Assembly (NCBI GenBank): GCA_964473465.1
Contig: CAYYPE010000014.1
Coordinates: 14,031-78,030, forward strand
Source: CALHRB01 sp964473465
Lineage (GTDB): Bacteria > Bacteroidota > Ignavibacteria > Kapaibacteriales > UBA2268
Length of the DNA stretch: 64,000 bases
Reading direction: 5' to 3'
Position 1 is the first letter of the stretch, and each line of letters opens with the position of its first letter. The translations under genes and the position numbers were made by a program. Under the pieces are notes generated by a model. The model saw only the letters and a program-made list of their open reading frames with translations. It ran no database searches and was not told where the DNA came from. Positions 44,686 through 54,435 of this stretch are shown here, piece after piece.

Positions 44686-45510
44686 GTGATAAAGAAGTTA
44701 ATTAATATAATATTTTTTGAACTAATCCTTTTCTGTTTGTTACCAGCACACTTAAAATCTGAGAATATAATTTTTCTAAGAGATACAACGATTCAGAGAG
44801 GGATAAACGTAATAATACCCATTTACGGGACTATTGATTTTTCACCACTTGATAATATAATCCTTGAATTTCAATATGATGCCAGAATAATAAATATCAG
44901 CTCAGTGGAAGGAGACCCGAATTTTATAATTATTTCCAAAAAACCCAATTTCCAGAATCAACTGAGAGACTTGAATAATGCACTACTCATCGTTAGCTCC
45001 AACGAAGCACAACCGAAAAAGGATGGAATATTGTGTTATCTCGAACTCGAAGGTTTGGTTTTTTCGGATTCTATAGTTGATATTACACTTAACAGAATTG
45101 TCATCAATGGTATTGAAAGAAATGAATTGACTGGAAAAATTGGTAGAATTATCGTTCGGGGGCAGTCATTTTTACCAAATTTTCCTGATAATCTTGGATT
45201 GAATTACCCGAATCCTTTTGCCAGTCAGACAAGGTTTGAGTTCAATCTTGAAAATACAACCCAGATCTCATTTTTTATGTATAATTCAAGTGGACAGGAA
45301 ATCTATTCTTCCATAAATACACCCGAAATATTTGAAGTTTATAGTTATGATGGAAATTTAATTAATGAACCATTCACTAAGTCATTAACACGTGGAAAGT
45401 ATTATGTTTTATTTAGTCCTCCTACTTATGACTTTGCTTCAGGAATGTATTTTTTTGGAATGAAGACAGACAAAGGATTTTATAACAGAAGTTTTTTAGT
45501 AATAAAATAG
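44686..45510 (+). CDS. cohesin-like exported protein with T9SS sorting domain
   Basis: A 274-aa protein starting with GTG. A signal peptide (ending near LKSE) precedes one cohesin-type beta sandwich (about 28-155: IPIYGTIDFSPLDNIILEFQYDARIINISSVEG) and a T9SS type A domain (LNYPNPFASQTRFEFNLENT...ASGMYFFGMKT). Cohesin folds bind partner domains; no dockerin is seen nearby. It lies 15 bp before the IgGFc-domain gene, so both are probably in one transcript. Confidence 0.78.
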   Translation: MIKKLINIIFFELILFCLLPAHLKSENIIFLRDTTIQRGINVIIPIYGTIDFSPLDNIILEFQYDARIINISSVEGDPNFIIISKKPNFQNQLRDLNNALLIVSSNEAQPKKDGILCYLELEGLVFSDSIVDITLNRIVINGIERNELTGKIGRIIVRGQSFLPNFPDNLGLNYPNPFASQTRFEFNLENTTQISFFMYNSSGQEIYSSINTPEIFEVYSYDGNLINEPFTKSLTRGKYYVLFSPPTYDFASGMYFFGMKTDKGFYNRSFLVIK

Positions 45511-45525
45511 CAGTGAATTGTATAA

Positions 45526-47982
45526 ATGGATTTATTGAACAAGGCAGAGCAAAATAAAAAACGTAATTATTCCTATTCATTTTTGGCAAAGATTGAATTA
45601 TTTGTTTTCTTACTTTTTTTAAGTTCGGGCTTGACATACTCTCAACAATCAGAAAGCGGAGATACTACTGATTATAAGCCAAAGAAGTATTTAAAAGTAA
45701 AAAATCCTGTTGGCACAGAGTTCTGGCTTTGTTTTATGAAGAATTACAAAGAGGACAAACGTCCGAGTCAGGTTCAGGATTTAATTTTAGAACTTTTCAT
45801 CACCGGAGATGAAGATTCTAAAGTAAGAATAGAAATTGATGGAATTGGTTACCGACAGAATATCAATCTTCCTGCAGGGACAGTTCAAAACGTAAAAATA
45901 CCTGCAGAAGCTCAGGTGAAAAGCGATCAGGTGCTCGAAAGGCTTGCTGTTCATATTACATCCGACAAACCTGTCTCGGTTTACGGTCTTAACAGAAGAT
46001 TCCAAACCACTGATACATATCTTGCTCTTCCCACAGAGGTTTTGGGGACTGATTACAGAGCTATATGCTATACTGTTTCAGATGGGTTAATGCCGCAGAT
46101 AGCTATTGTTGCTACGGATAATAATACAGAAGTTGAAATCACTCCAGCTGCCAATCTTGTTCTTCACAGAAAAGGTGTTCCTTTCAAAGTGCAATTGAAA
46201 AAGGGAGATGTTTATCAATTTGCTTCACTTTTTGAACCTAATAGTAATTGCGATTTGACCGGCACCCTCATCATATCGAACAAAAAAATCGCAGTCTTCA
46301 GTGGTCATCAATGTGCTTACGTTACTCCAAATATTATTGCATGCAATCATCTGGTTGAACAAATGCCTCCACTACCATCTTGGGGAAGACATTTTTATCT
46401 TGGAAGATTTGATACAAGGTCGAATTACACTTTTCGTGTTCTTGCTAATGAAAATCAAACAAGGGTTTTTCTTGATGCAAAATTGATTAGAACTTTGGGG
46501 GCAGGAGAGTTCTGGGACAGCACACTTAAAAGGGATATACAAATTACAGCTAACAAACCAATTCTGGTTGCACAATACTCGCAAGGCTTTAAAAACGGGG
46601 ATTCAATTGGTGACCCGATGATGTTACTTGTTAGTCCGACTCAGCAGTTCCTTCAGCAATACAGGTTTGCAACACCTGTGAATGGAAGCTGGAAGCATAG
46701 AATTAATGTTGTCGTTCCGACTGCAGGCATCAAATCAATGAAGCTAAACGGGGAACCAATTGACCAGAAATTGTTCAAACCGTTAGGACTTAGTCGTTAT
46801 TCTATTGCCTACATACCCATACCCTATGGCAGTCATTATATCGAAGGGGATCTACCATTCGGTATGTATTCTTATGGTTTTGGTTTCGATAGAGATGCTT
46901 TCGATGCCTATGGGACAATGGCAGGGCAGTCGTTTCAGGATTATGAGCCTGCCAATGATACATTACCACCAATGGCAGAGGAATTTGAATCCGTTAATCT
47001 GATGAAAGTTATTTTTAGAGATGATAGGGTTGATGATTCCGGTATAAAAAATATTAATATCATCGAAAACAATGGATTAAAAATTCAAATTCCGAAAATT
47101 GAAGAAGGAAGCCCGCAGGTCGAAATATCGGTCAAACCAGAGCAGACAGGAGTTGTCTCAAGAGCTTTCGTCGAAGCAGTTGATCTGGCAGGCAACATCG
47201 CAGATTTTACAATATGCTACACCCTTGATAATCGCACTCAGGTTTATAATTTTTATTTGATAAAAGGAAAAACAGAAAGTTGTTTTCCTGACCCGGGTTA
47301 CCAAATTGGAGCTTTTGTCAAAATTTCCGGCTTTTTTCATTCCGCTGATTTCTCAAGTTCAGGAGATATTTCAGCTCAGGGAAAATTCGGTGAGTCGTTT
47401 GGCACAGGCGGTCTATTTGGGTTTTATTTCGGCAGAAAATTTACTAATGAGTTTGCAGGCTCCGCAAGACTATCAATAGAAAAATACGGAGGAACGCTCG
47501 ACGCACCTGATTCATTAATAAAAAGGGTAAGAATGCCAAACGGAGATTTAAAGCCATTCCAGGAAAGCCGATTACTCAGGCTGACAGGTGTATTTATTCA
47601 TTTTGGTCTTAGCGGTGAATATTTTTTCAATCAATATAGCTATGCTTTTGCGGGTTTAAATTTTGCAATCAATCTTTCCAAATCAATTGAATTGCAAAGA
47701 CAGATTTTGATTCCAGATAATTTCACATACACAGATGGATCCAGAACCCATATTGACCCCGAAGATGCACAATCTTTAAGCAGTCTAAGTTTTCTAAGAC
47801 TGGGGGTTTCAGCCGGTTTAGGGCTGACATATCCAATAAATCACTTATTTTCTGCTTATGTTGAATCTCAGTTTACCCATCATTTAGGAAATTTAATAAA
47901 TGACGGCAATTGGAGCTTGAACCAGATTTCTTTGCAAGCAGGGATAAGATACAGGTTTTTTCCTGAATTTTTTAATTTTTAA
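45526..47982 (+). CDS. IgGFc-binding-domain surface protein with C-terminal barrel
   Basis: An 818-aa protein. The signal is preceded by a charged stretch (hydrophobic core ELFVFLLFLSSGLTYS, cleavage near LTYSQQ). An IgGFc-binding N-terminal-like domain follows (about 60-470; GTEFWLCFMKNYKED, YLALPTEVLGTDYRAICY, KIAVFSGHQC) and then a beta domain. The last ~200 residues are aromatic alternating strands ending AGIRYRFFPEFFNF, like an outer-membrane barrel. There is no T9SS tail, so it may insert in the outer membrane and display the N-terminal part. ccmB follows 8 bp later. Confidence 0.82.
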   Translation: MDLLNKAEQNKKRNYSYSFLAKIELFVFLLFLSSGLTYSQQSESGDTTDYKPKKYLKVKNPVGTEFWLCFMKNYKEDKRPSQVQDLILELFITGDEDSKVRIEIDGIGYRQNINLPAGTVQNVKIPAEAQVKSDQVLERLAVHITSDKPVSVYGLNRRFQTTDTYLALPTEVLGTDYRAICYTVSDGLMPQIAIVATDNNTEVEITPAANLVLHRKGVPFKVQLKKGDVYQFASLFEPNSNCDLTGTLIISNKKIAVFSGHQCAYVTPNIIACNHLVEQMPPLPSWGRHFYLGRFDTRSNYTFRVLANENQTRVFLDAKLIRTLGAGEFWDSTLKRDIQITANKPILVAQYSQGFKNGDSIGDPMMLLVSPTQQFLQQYRFATPVNGSWKHRINVVVPTAGIKSMKLNGEPIDQKLFKPLGLSRYSIAYIPIPYGSHYIEGDLPFGMYSYGFGFDRDAFDAYGTMAGQSFQDYEPANDTLPPMAEEFESVNLMKVIFRDDRVDDSGIKNINIIENNGLKIQIPKIEEGSPQVEISVKPEQTGVVSRAFVEAVDLAGNIADFTICYTLDNRTQVYNFYLIKGKTESCFPDPGYQIGAFVKISGFFHSADFSSSGDISAQGKFGESFGTGGLFGFYFGRKFTNEFAGSARLSIEKYGGTLDAPDSLIKRVRMPNGDLKPFQESRLLRLTGVFIHFGLSGEYFFNQYSYAFAGLNFAINLSKSIELQRQILIPDNFTYTDGSRTHIDPEDAQSLSSLSFLRLGVSAGLGLTYPINHLFSAYVESQFTHHLGNLINDGNWSLNQISLQAGIRYRFFPEFFNF

Positions 47983-47990
47983 AAATAAAT

Positions 47991-48662
47991 ATGAAGCCTC
48001 TGATCAGAGTATTCAGTGTTTTTCAAAAGGAATTAAAAAGCGAATTACGAAACCGATATTCCATTTCAGCAGTAGTTTTATTCATAATAACAACTATCAC
48101 AATAATACTTTTTGCATCTGCCGGCGAGGATATAACACCGGGAATGGCGTCAGGACTTATATGGATAATTATGTTTTTCTCAGCTATGACGGGTTTGGGT
48201 AGAAGCTTTGTGAGCGAGGAAGAAAGAGGAACAAGCCTTTATTTGAAACTATCAACAACTGCTGGAGCAATATTTTTCGGGAAACTTCTTTTCAATATAG
48301 TTCTTTCGATCTCATTGAACACTATTGCGGTTATATTGTTTTTTCTTTTTATTAACTCAGTAATTCTGAGAGTTGCCGAAACTTTTGTAATAACCCATTT
48401 ACTCGGAAGCATTGGTATAGCTGGTGCGTCAACAATCATCTCTGCAATAATTGCACGGGCAAATACCAAAGGTGCATTATTTCCTGTTCTTTCCTTTCCA
48501 ATTATACTTCCACTTTTGATGTTCGGGATCGAAACAACAAGATTTGCCCTCGATGGAACGCCATTCGATTCAGCAGTCAATAACTTTGGAATGATGTTTT
48601 CTTATTGTGGTATTATAATAACATTGTCATATTTTCTTTTTGATTTTGTTTGGAAAGAATAA
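47991..48662 (+). CDS. ccmB: CcmB-type ABC transporter permease (cytochrome c maturation)
   Basis: A 223-aa protein with six predicted helices and the family pattern FQKELKSELRNRYSISAVVLF (about 10-30) and GLGRSFVSEEERGTSLYLKLS (about 65-85). CcmB is the membrane subunit of the CcmAB exporter that supports haem delivery to c-type cytochromes. ccmA and ccmC are not adjacent. The haem-rich cytochrome gene at 22286 gives a need for this system. Confidence 0.82.
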   Translation: MKPLIRVFSVFQKELKSELRNRYSISAVVLFIITTITIILFASAGEDITPGMASGLIWIIMFFSAMTGLGRSFVSEEERGTSLYLKLSTTAGAIFFGKLLFNIVLSISLNTIAVILFFLFINSVILRVAETFVITHLLGSIGIAGASTIISAIIARANTKGALFPVLSFPIILPLLMFGIETTRFALDGTPFDSAVNNFGMMFSYCGIIITLSYFLFDFVWKE

Positions 48663-48705
48663 CTAAGCAAAAGATATATAAAATTTCATCTTACCGATAA
48701 ATTAC

Positions 48706-48736
48706 TTTGATAAAATCAAAAATAGTCTTAAATTTG
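48706..48736 (+). promoter_or_regulatory. promoter of tRNA-Val, Bacteroidota sigma-A type
   Basis: TTTG (48706-48709), 19 bases, TAAATTTG (48729-48736), then TAGTTCT. It matches the consensus exactly and ends 14 bases before the tRNA. Confidence 0.82.
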
Positions 48737-48749
48737 TAGTTCTTTAAAA

Positions 48750-48824
48750 GGGCGAATAGCTCAGGTGGTATAGAGCGCCTGCCTTACAAGCAGGAGGTCG
48801 GGAGTTCAAATCTCTCTTCGCCCA
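48750..48824 (+). tRNA. tRNA-Val (anticodon TAC)
   Basis: A 75-nt cloverleaf. Acceptor GGGCGAA pairs with TTCGCCC. Anticodon stem CCTGC/GCAGG encloses loop CTTACAA with TAC at 48785-48787. CCA is not encoded. It shares a transcript with tRNA-Leu, 8 bp downstream. Confidence 0.96.
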
Positions 48825-48832
48825 CAAAAAAA

Positions 48833-48917
48833 GCAGAAGTGGCGGAACTGGCAGACGCGCTGGACTCAAAATCCAGTGGGCTCATCACCCGTGCGGGTTC
48901 GACTCCCGCCTTCTGCA
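48833..48917 (+). tRNA. tRNA-Leu (anticodon CAA)
   Basis: An 85-nt class II tRNA. Acceptor GCAGAAG pairs with CTTCTGC. Anticodon stem CTGGA/TCCAG encloses loop CTCAAAA with CAA at 48867-48869. A long variable arm (TGGGCTCATCACCCG) is present. CCA is not encoded. A 65-aa frame overlapping it is a shadow. Confidence 0.95.
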
Positions 48918-49183
48918 CATTCTTTCCTTTCTTTCCTACTTTTGTCTTACCTTCCTTAATTAAATTACGATTTATTTTTTTGAGTTTAGCAATGTTACCG
49001 AAATATTATCGCTACGCGATTGAATACAATTTGTAACTTTTTTTTCTAATACTTTAGAAACTGGATTCACTTGTGAATAATCTATTTAATCAATCATAAA
49101 AAATATTTAATTATTGCTAATGTTTTTTTTATTCATTCCGATTTATAATAAAAATATTGTACAAATAATGTCTTAAAAGAACT

Positions 49184-51547
49184 ATGAAAACAAAAGTAAT
49201 CGGAGATGGCATTACCTCATTCAATGGTCATGGGCTATCAAAGCATGTCATTGATCTTATACCAAACCCAATTTTCATAAAGGACGTTGATGGTAGATTT
49301 ATTTTATGTAATAAAGCATTTGAAGAATTTACAGGTATTTCTTTAAATAATCTTATTGGGAGGACTGTTTATGAATTATTTCCAAAAGATTTAGCTGATA
49401 TAAGTTTTCAAATAGATCAAGAGCTTTTCCGGAAACCCGGGCATCAGCAATTTGAACACAAATTGTCTCTAAACGGAAGCATTGAAGGTAAGGATATGCT
49501 GATAAATAAGACAATACTTCATGATAAAAATGGAAAAGTCATAGGACTAATTGGTATTGTAACTGACATTACAGAACAAAAGAAAACAGAAACAAATCTT
49601 TTAAGATTTAAAAGGGCAGTAGAACAAAATCCAAATTCAATTGTTGTTACTGATTTAAATGGGAATATTGTTTATGTTAATCCAAAATTCTGTGAAGTAA
49701 CCGGATATTCTTATGAAGAGGCAATTGGTAAAAATCCCAGAATCCTGAAATCCGGCTACCAGAGTAAAGAGTTCTATGATAATTTATGGAAAACAATATT
49801 AAATGGCAAGGAATGGACAGGTGAATTTCTGAACAAGAAAAAAAATGGGGAACTATATTGGGAGAAAGCTTCAATTTGCCCTATCTTTGATAGCAAAGGT
49901 AATATGATAAATTTTATAGCTACAAAAGTTGACATTACAGAAAAAAAGAAGACCGATGAAATAATCAAACAAAGCGAAAAAATATATAAATCTATCACCT
50001 CGGCTGCAAGCGACGCCATTATTTTAATTGACTCAGAACAAAGAATTCTTAAATGGAATAAAGCTGCAACAAATATTTTTGGATATAGAAGAGATGAAGC
50101 AATAAACAAAAAACTTCATGACCTGATTGTTCCTAAGGAATATAGAGAATCGGCTCATAATAATTTCGCAAAATTTAAGGAAACCGGGAAAGGAAAAGCA
50201 ATCAACAAATTGCATATCTTAAAAGGTTTGAGAAAGGATGGGAGTTTAATAGATATTGAACTATCAGTTTCAGCCGTTAGGCTATGGAACCAATGGCATA
50301 CAATTGGTGTAATCAGAGATGTTACCGAAAAAATAAAGATTCATGAAAAATTAGAGCGATTGAAAGAAAGATATAAAGCAATATTAAGTGCTGTGCCTGA
50401 TATATTAATCGAAATTGATATTAACAAAAAAATAATCTGGGCTAACAAAGCTGGATATGAATTTTTTGGTGATGATATCAAGGGGAAACCTGCAAAAGCT
50501 ATATTTGAAAGCGATGAATTTATAGATAAATTCACCTGTTCTGATGAAGGTTCTAAAAATAATTTTATTGAACTGGATAAATTCTATTTACGAAAGGATG
50601 GCGAAAATAGAATATTGTCATGGAAATTTAAAACCATTTGTGATTCAGACGGTAAGTTAAAAAGTATCTTATGTTCAGCCCGGGATATTACGGAATTTGA
50701 AGATATGAAATCACAGCTTGCACAAGCAGTCAAGCTGGAATCAATTGGTCAATTGGCAGCTGGAATTGCCCACGAAATTAACACACCACTTCAATATATA
50801 AACAATGGTAATTATTTTATTAAATATGCAGTTGATACCTATGAAAAATTTTTCAATAACATTAATAATGTCGAGGGATATGTTAATTACAATGGAGAAA
50901 ATATAAAATTACAGGATTATATAAACTCACTATCAAGTGATATAAGCCTTAAGGAAATACACAAAGAGTTAAAAAATTCTGTTGTAAGAAATGGTGATGG
51001 AATTGAAAAGGTAACAAATATTGTCAAAGCTTTAAAAAACTTTGCTCATCCCTCTGGAGGTACTAAATCTTATTCTAATATTAACGACGGAATAAATGAT
51101 ACGGTAGTGATATCCCGCAACGAATGGAAATATGTAGCTGATATGCAATTAAATCTCGATCCATCTCTTCCCTTGGTTTATTGTTGTTTAGATGAAATCA
51201 ATCAAGTACTTTTAAATTTAATAATTAATTCTGTCCACGCTATACAAGAAAAATATGTAAATAATGAGAAAAGATCAGGAATAATTGAAATTTCAACATA
51301 CTTAAAAACCAACGAAATCGTCGCTATAGAAATAAAAGATAATGGAATAGGTATTCCCGAGAAAAACTTACATAAAATTTTTGATCTATTTTTTACTACC
51401 AAAGAAGTAGGGAAAGGAACAGGGCAGGGTTTAGCAATTGCTTATGATATTATTAAGAATAAACATCAGGGAATAATATATGTTAGCTCCATCCTTGGTG
51501 AAGAAACGAAATTTACAATTGAATTACCAATTAACGAGAGAGTATAG
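49184..51547 (+). CDS. multi-PAS sensor histidine kinase
   Basis: A 787-aa soluble kinase with no membrane helix. Four PAS domains (about 22-135, 142-260, 268-390, 400-505; for example PNSIVVTDLNGNIVYVNPKFCEVTGY) precede a HisKA-type H box LAAGIAHEINTPLQYI (His near 528) and an HATPase with N box QVLLNLIINSVHAI, G1 DNGIGIPEKNLHKIF and G2 KGTGQGLAIAYDI. It should sense a cytoplasmic cue such as redox state or a small ligand. It lies 5 bp before the HDOD response regulator. Confidence 0.93.
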   Translation: MKTKVIGDGITSFNGHGLSKHVIDLIPNPIFIKDVDGRFILCNKAFEEFTGISLNNLIGRTVYELFPKDLADISFQIDQELFRKPGHQQFEHKLSLNGSIEGKDMLINKTILHDKNGKVIGLIGIVTDITEQKKTETNLLRFKRAVEQNPNSIVVTDLNGNIVYVNPKFCEVTGYSYEEAIGKNPRILKSGYQSKEFYDNLWKTILNGKEWTGEFLNKKKNGELYWEKASICPIFDSKGNMINFIATKVDITEKKKTDEIIKQSEKIYKSITSAASDAIILIDSEQRILKWNKAATNIFGYRRDEAINKKLHDLIVPKEYRESAHNNFAKFKETGKGKAINKLHILKGLRKDGSLIDIELSVSAVRLWNQWHTIGVIRDVTEKIKIHEKLERLKERYKAILSAVPDILIEIDINKKIIWANKAGYEFFGDDIKGKPAKAIFESDEFIDKFTCSDEGSKNNFIELDKFYLRKDGENRILSWKFKTICDSDGKLKSILCSARDITEFEDMKSQLAQAVKLESIGQLAAGIAHEINTPLQYINNGNYFIKYAVDTYEKFFNNINNVEGYVNYNGENIKLQDYINSLSSDISLKEIHKELKNSVVRNGDGIEKVTNIVKALKNFAHPSGGTKSYSNINDGINDTVVISRNEWKYVADMQLNLDPSLPLVYCCLDEINQVLLNLIINSVHAIQEKYVNNEKRSGIIEISTYLKTNEIVAIEIKDNGIGIPEKNLHKIFDLFFTTKEVGKGTGQGLAIAYDIIKNKHQGIIYVSSILGEETKFTIELPINERV

Positions 51548-51552
51548 AAATT

Positions 51553-52701
51553 ATGAAATTAAATCTTTTATTTGTAGATGACGAGAAGGAGGTTTTAGAT
51601 AGCTTCCGAACAATGCTGATTCCTTTCAGAGATCAATTTGATGCTTATTTTGCACTTAGTGCCACTGCTGGTTTTAAAATCTTAGAAGAGCAAAAAATTG
51701 ACATTGTAATTTCGGATATGGTTATGCCTGAAATTGACGGACTTCAATTTCTTTTGGCTGTGAGAGCAAAATTTCCGGGTATAATCAGAATGGTTCTTAC
51801 CGGTTATACTGACTATGAAAAAGCAATATTATCAATGAATGTTGCACATCAATTTATTACAAAACCTTGCAAGGTTGAGGATTTAATCAACAAAATACGA
51901 AAACTCGAAAGAATCCAATCTATTCTGACTAATCCAAAAGTTATTGAATTTATCTCAAAATTAGATCAACTTCCTGTGATGTCCTCAATATATAAAAAAA
52001 TTGAGGAAGAACTCAATAAAGATGATCCCTCAATAACAGTAGTATCAGATCTGCTTTCTAAGGACATTTTTCTATCTACGAAAGTACTTCAAATGATCAA
52101 TAGTGCTTTTTTCAATTTTTCTGTGGATATAACTGATATTAAACAAGCTGTTGGTTTACTTGGTTTAAACATAATAAGGTTTATGATAATAGTATCAAAT
52201 TTATTTGATCCTGATTCACTTAATGAAGATGAAAAAGAATTTATTAAATTTGTATGGGATCATAGTTTGAAGGTTGCAATAATTTCTTCAGGGATTATGA
52301 GAAGCGTTAATGATAATAAAAAATTAATTGATGAAACTTATCTGGCTGGTCTTTTGCATGATGTTGGTAAATTAGTGATGATGAAAAACCCTGATTATAT
52401 TAATATAATGAAGCATTTGATGAACAAACAGGATGAATATCATATCAAAGAATTAGAAAAATTCGGTGTTACACATGTAGAAATTGGAACATACTTATTA
52501 ACTATTTGGGGATTAAGTGAGTTTCTGATAGACTCGGTAAGCAGGCTTCATTCTGAAATTAATATTGATCCCGATGATATTACTCCTATTAGTGCTTTGT
52601 TTTTAGCCAATAAATATATTAAAAATAATCATTGTGATCTTTTAGAACTAAAAAGAATTAAGTATAATAAAGAATTTATAGAATCTGTACTAAGCAAATA
52701 G
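51553..52701 (+). CDS. response regulator with HDOD output domain
   Basis: A 382-aa protein. The receiver domain (1-120) has D9-D10, phosphoacceptor D55 (VISDMVMPEIDG) and K104 (ITKPC). An HDOD domain (about 130-330) includes LPVMSSIYKKIEEELNKDDPSITVVSDLLSKD and retains GLLHDVGKL. HDOD proteins are signalling adaptors without confirmed catalysis. It probably receives phosphate from the kinase encoded just upstream. Confidence 0.92.
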   Translation: MKLNLLFVDDEKEVLDSFRTMLIPFRDQFDAYFALSATAGFKILEEQKIDIVISDMVMPEIDGLQFLLAVRAKFPGIIRMVLTGYTDYEKAILSMNVAHQFITKPCKVEDLINKIRKLERIQSILTNPKVIEFISKLDQLPVMSSIYKKIEEELNKDDPSITVVSDLLSKDIFLSTKVLQMINSAFFNFSVDITDIKQAVGLLGLNIIRFMIIVSNLFDPDSLNEDEKEFIKFVWDHSLKVAIISSGIMRSVNDNKKLIDETYLAGLLHDVGKLVMMKNPDYINIMKHLMNKQDEYHIKELEKFGVTHVEIGTYLLTIWGLSEFLIDSVSRLHSEINIDPDDITPISALFLANKYIKNNHCDLLELKRIKYNKEFIESVLSK

Positions 52702-52708
52702 ATCGTAT

Positions 52709-53860
52709 ATGAGACCTAAAGTTTTATTTGTTGATGATGAGCCTGAAGTTTTATCATCATTCTTATCAATTTTAAAAATTCATTATGATATATCAACATC
52801 AGATAACCCAATAGAAGCTATTTCAATAGTTAAGAATAATGGACCCTTTTCTGTGGTTGTATCTGATTATAGAATGCCCAAAATGAATGGAGTTGAATTA
52901 TTATCCGAAATAATGAAAATCGAAAAAAATACAACAAGGATACTTCTTACTGGATTCTCGGATTTTCAAACTGTAATTCAAGCAATAAATAATGGAAATA
53001 TCTACAGATATTTAACCAAACCGATAGATATAGATCAATTAATAAATAATATTGACGACGGGGTCAGGCAATTTAACTTACTGAAATCAGAGAGGGAATT
53101 GCTGGAACAGACATTGAAAGGAAGTATCAAGTTATTAATGGATCTACTATCTGTAGCAAACACTAAATCATTCGTAAGGGTCAGTAGGGTTAAAAATATT
53201 GTTAAACGACTCGCATCAAAATTAAATTATGAACCTTTGTGGGAAGTTGAAATTGCAGTTATGCTCTCTGAAATTGGGTTGGTTGGTGTTCCGTTCGATA
53301 TAGTTGATAAAAAAGAAAGACGAATGCCACTAACCCCTGAAGAACAAAGATTATACAACAACCATCCCAAAATTGGTTCTGATCTTATCAAAAATATACC
53401 ACGTCTCGAAAACATTGCCAAAGCTATTGAGTATCAATCTATATCCAATTTTACCGAATTTGATCCATCAGAATTAGAATCAAACAAAGCTCTGATGTTA
53501 TCACAACTAATAACAGTAGCTAAAATTTATGATAAGATATCTGATGCCGGTTTATCACATTTAGATGCTATTGATTATTTAAATAAAAGGAAAAATTTCT
53601 CCCCCCATATCATAAAGCTTTTGGAATTAGAATTTGGTGATCAGGATATATCAAGAAGTGCAAGTATTGATAGTGTTTATATCGAAGAATTGAAAGAGGA
53701 TATGATTCTTGCTGATGATATCGTTGATAATTTCGGAATGATTCTTTATGCAAAAGGTAAAGAATTATCCGATATGATAATTTTAAGATTAAAAAGTATG
53801 GCAAAAAACAGAAAAATTATCCAACCAATAAAGGTAATACGTTATAACAATAATTTTTAA
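52709..53860 (+). CDS. response regulator with degenerate HD-GYP-like domain
   Basis: A 383-aa protein. The receiver (1-120) has D9-D10, D53 (VSDYRMPKMNG) and K in YLTKPI. A C-terminal HD-GYP-related helical domain (about 140-300) follows, with NHPKIGSDLIKNIPRLENIAKAIEYQ at the place of the HxxxG...HHE region. The catalytic HD is replaced (VMLSEIGLVGVP) and GYP is absent, so c-di-GMP hydrolysis is unlikely. The last ~60 residues form an extra beta/alpha domain. It lies 7 bp after the HDOD regulator, in the same operon. Confidence 0.88.
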   Translation: MRPKVLFVDDEPEVLSSFLSILKIHYDISTSDNPIEAISIVKNNGPFSVVVSDYRMPKMNGVELLSEIMKIEKNTTRILLTGFSDFQTVIQAINNGNIYRYLTKPIDIDQLINNIDDGVRQFNLLKSERELLEQTLKGSIKLLMDLLSVANTKSFVRVSRVKNIVKRLASKLNYEPLWEVEIAVMLSEIGLVGVPFDIVDKKERRMPLTPEEQRLYNNHPKIGSDLIKNIPRLENIAKAIEYQSISNFTEFDPSELESNKALMLSQLITVAKIYDKISDAGLSHLDAIDYLNKRKNFSPHIIKLLELEFGDQDISRSASIDSVYIEELKEDMILADDIVDNFGMILYAKGKELSDMIILRLKSMAKNRKIIQPIKVIRYNNNF

Positions 53861-54029
53861 CAAAAAATTTTCTTTTGTGACTTATTTTTTATCAAAATTT
53901 TCTTTGTTACAAAATATTCAATTTATTTTGGGGAAAATTTAATCTTCCATTCTAAAGCGACAGCAAAAGACTTTTATTTACATAATTTTGTAAGTGTTTT
54001 GTCTGTTCTTTTATAAAATTGGAGGTTAA

Positions 54030-54329
54030 ATGAACCATTTAGAAAAAACACTTATTGACATGAGCCATGTAACAAATCTGCTTGATAATGGCTTCAAGAC
54101 GATACCCATCAAGGTATTTGAAATGATTACAAACTTTAACAAAAAGATCCTCAAAGAAAGTTTGAAGAGAAAAAACATAATGGTTTTTGCTATACTATCC
54201 GATGGATGGTTGGAAATTATGGAAAAGCACATTCGCGATCTAAGAAAATTAACCACTAAAGATTATGAAATTCAGCAAATTAACATGAAACTTGAAATGT
54301 TAAAAAACTACTATAAAAACCTTAATTAA
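54030..54329 (+). CDS. hypothetical 99-aa helical protein
   Basis: A small soluble protein, mostly helical and basic, with a Lys-rich centre (NKKILKESLKRKNIMVFAILSDGWLEIMEKHI) and a C-terminal helix that could form a coiled coil. A strong GGAGG site lies 5 bases before ATG. It follows the regulator operon after 170 bp and precedes a terminator that serves the opposite gene. I do not recognise a family. The location suggests a link to the kinase-regulator set, but this is only positional. Confidence 0.6.
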   Translation: MNHLEKTLIDMSHVTNLLDNGFKTIPIKVFEMITNFNKKILKESLKRKNIMVFAILSDGWLEIMEKHIRDLRKLTTKDYEIQQINMKLEMLKNYYKNLN

Positions 54330-54371
54330 TCCAACTTTTCCTTACTTTTAATTCAATCCAACGCTAATTTT

Positions 54372-54402
54372 TAAAAAAACAAGGGGTATCTATGCCCCTT
54401 GT
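54372..54402 (-). terminator. terminator of the S9 peptidase gene
   Basis: CAAGGGG / CCCCTTG (54380-54386 with 54395-54401). On the minus strand the stem is followed by TTTTTTT. Confidence 0.88.
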
Positions 54403-54435
54403 TCAATTTAATCCGTTATTATGAATTCAAAAGAA

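Noticed and set aside
48839..49036. Open frame over tRNA-Leu
   Set aside because: Its first half is the tRNA sequence itself. It has no ribosome site, and the tRNA explains the conservation.
53874..53887. TTTGTGACTTATTT as a third ECF promoter
   Set aside because: One base differs in the -35-like box, and ATGTTA is absent at the required distance. The same is true of the variants at 20125 and 49030.
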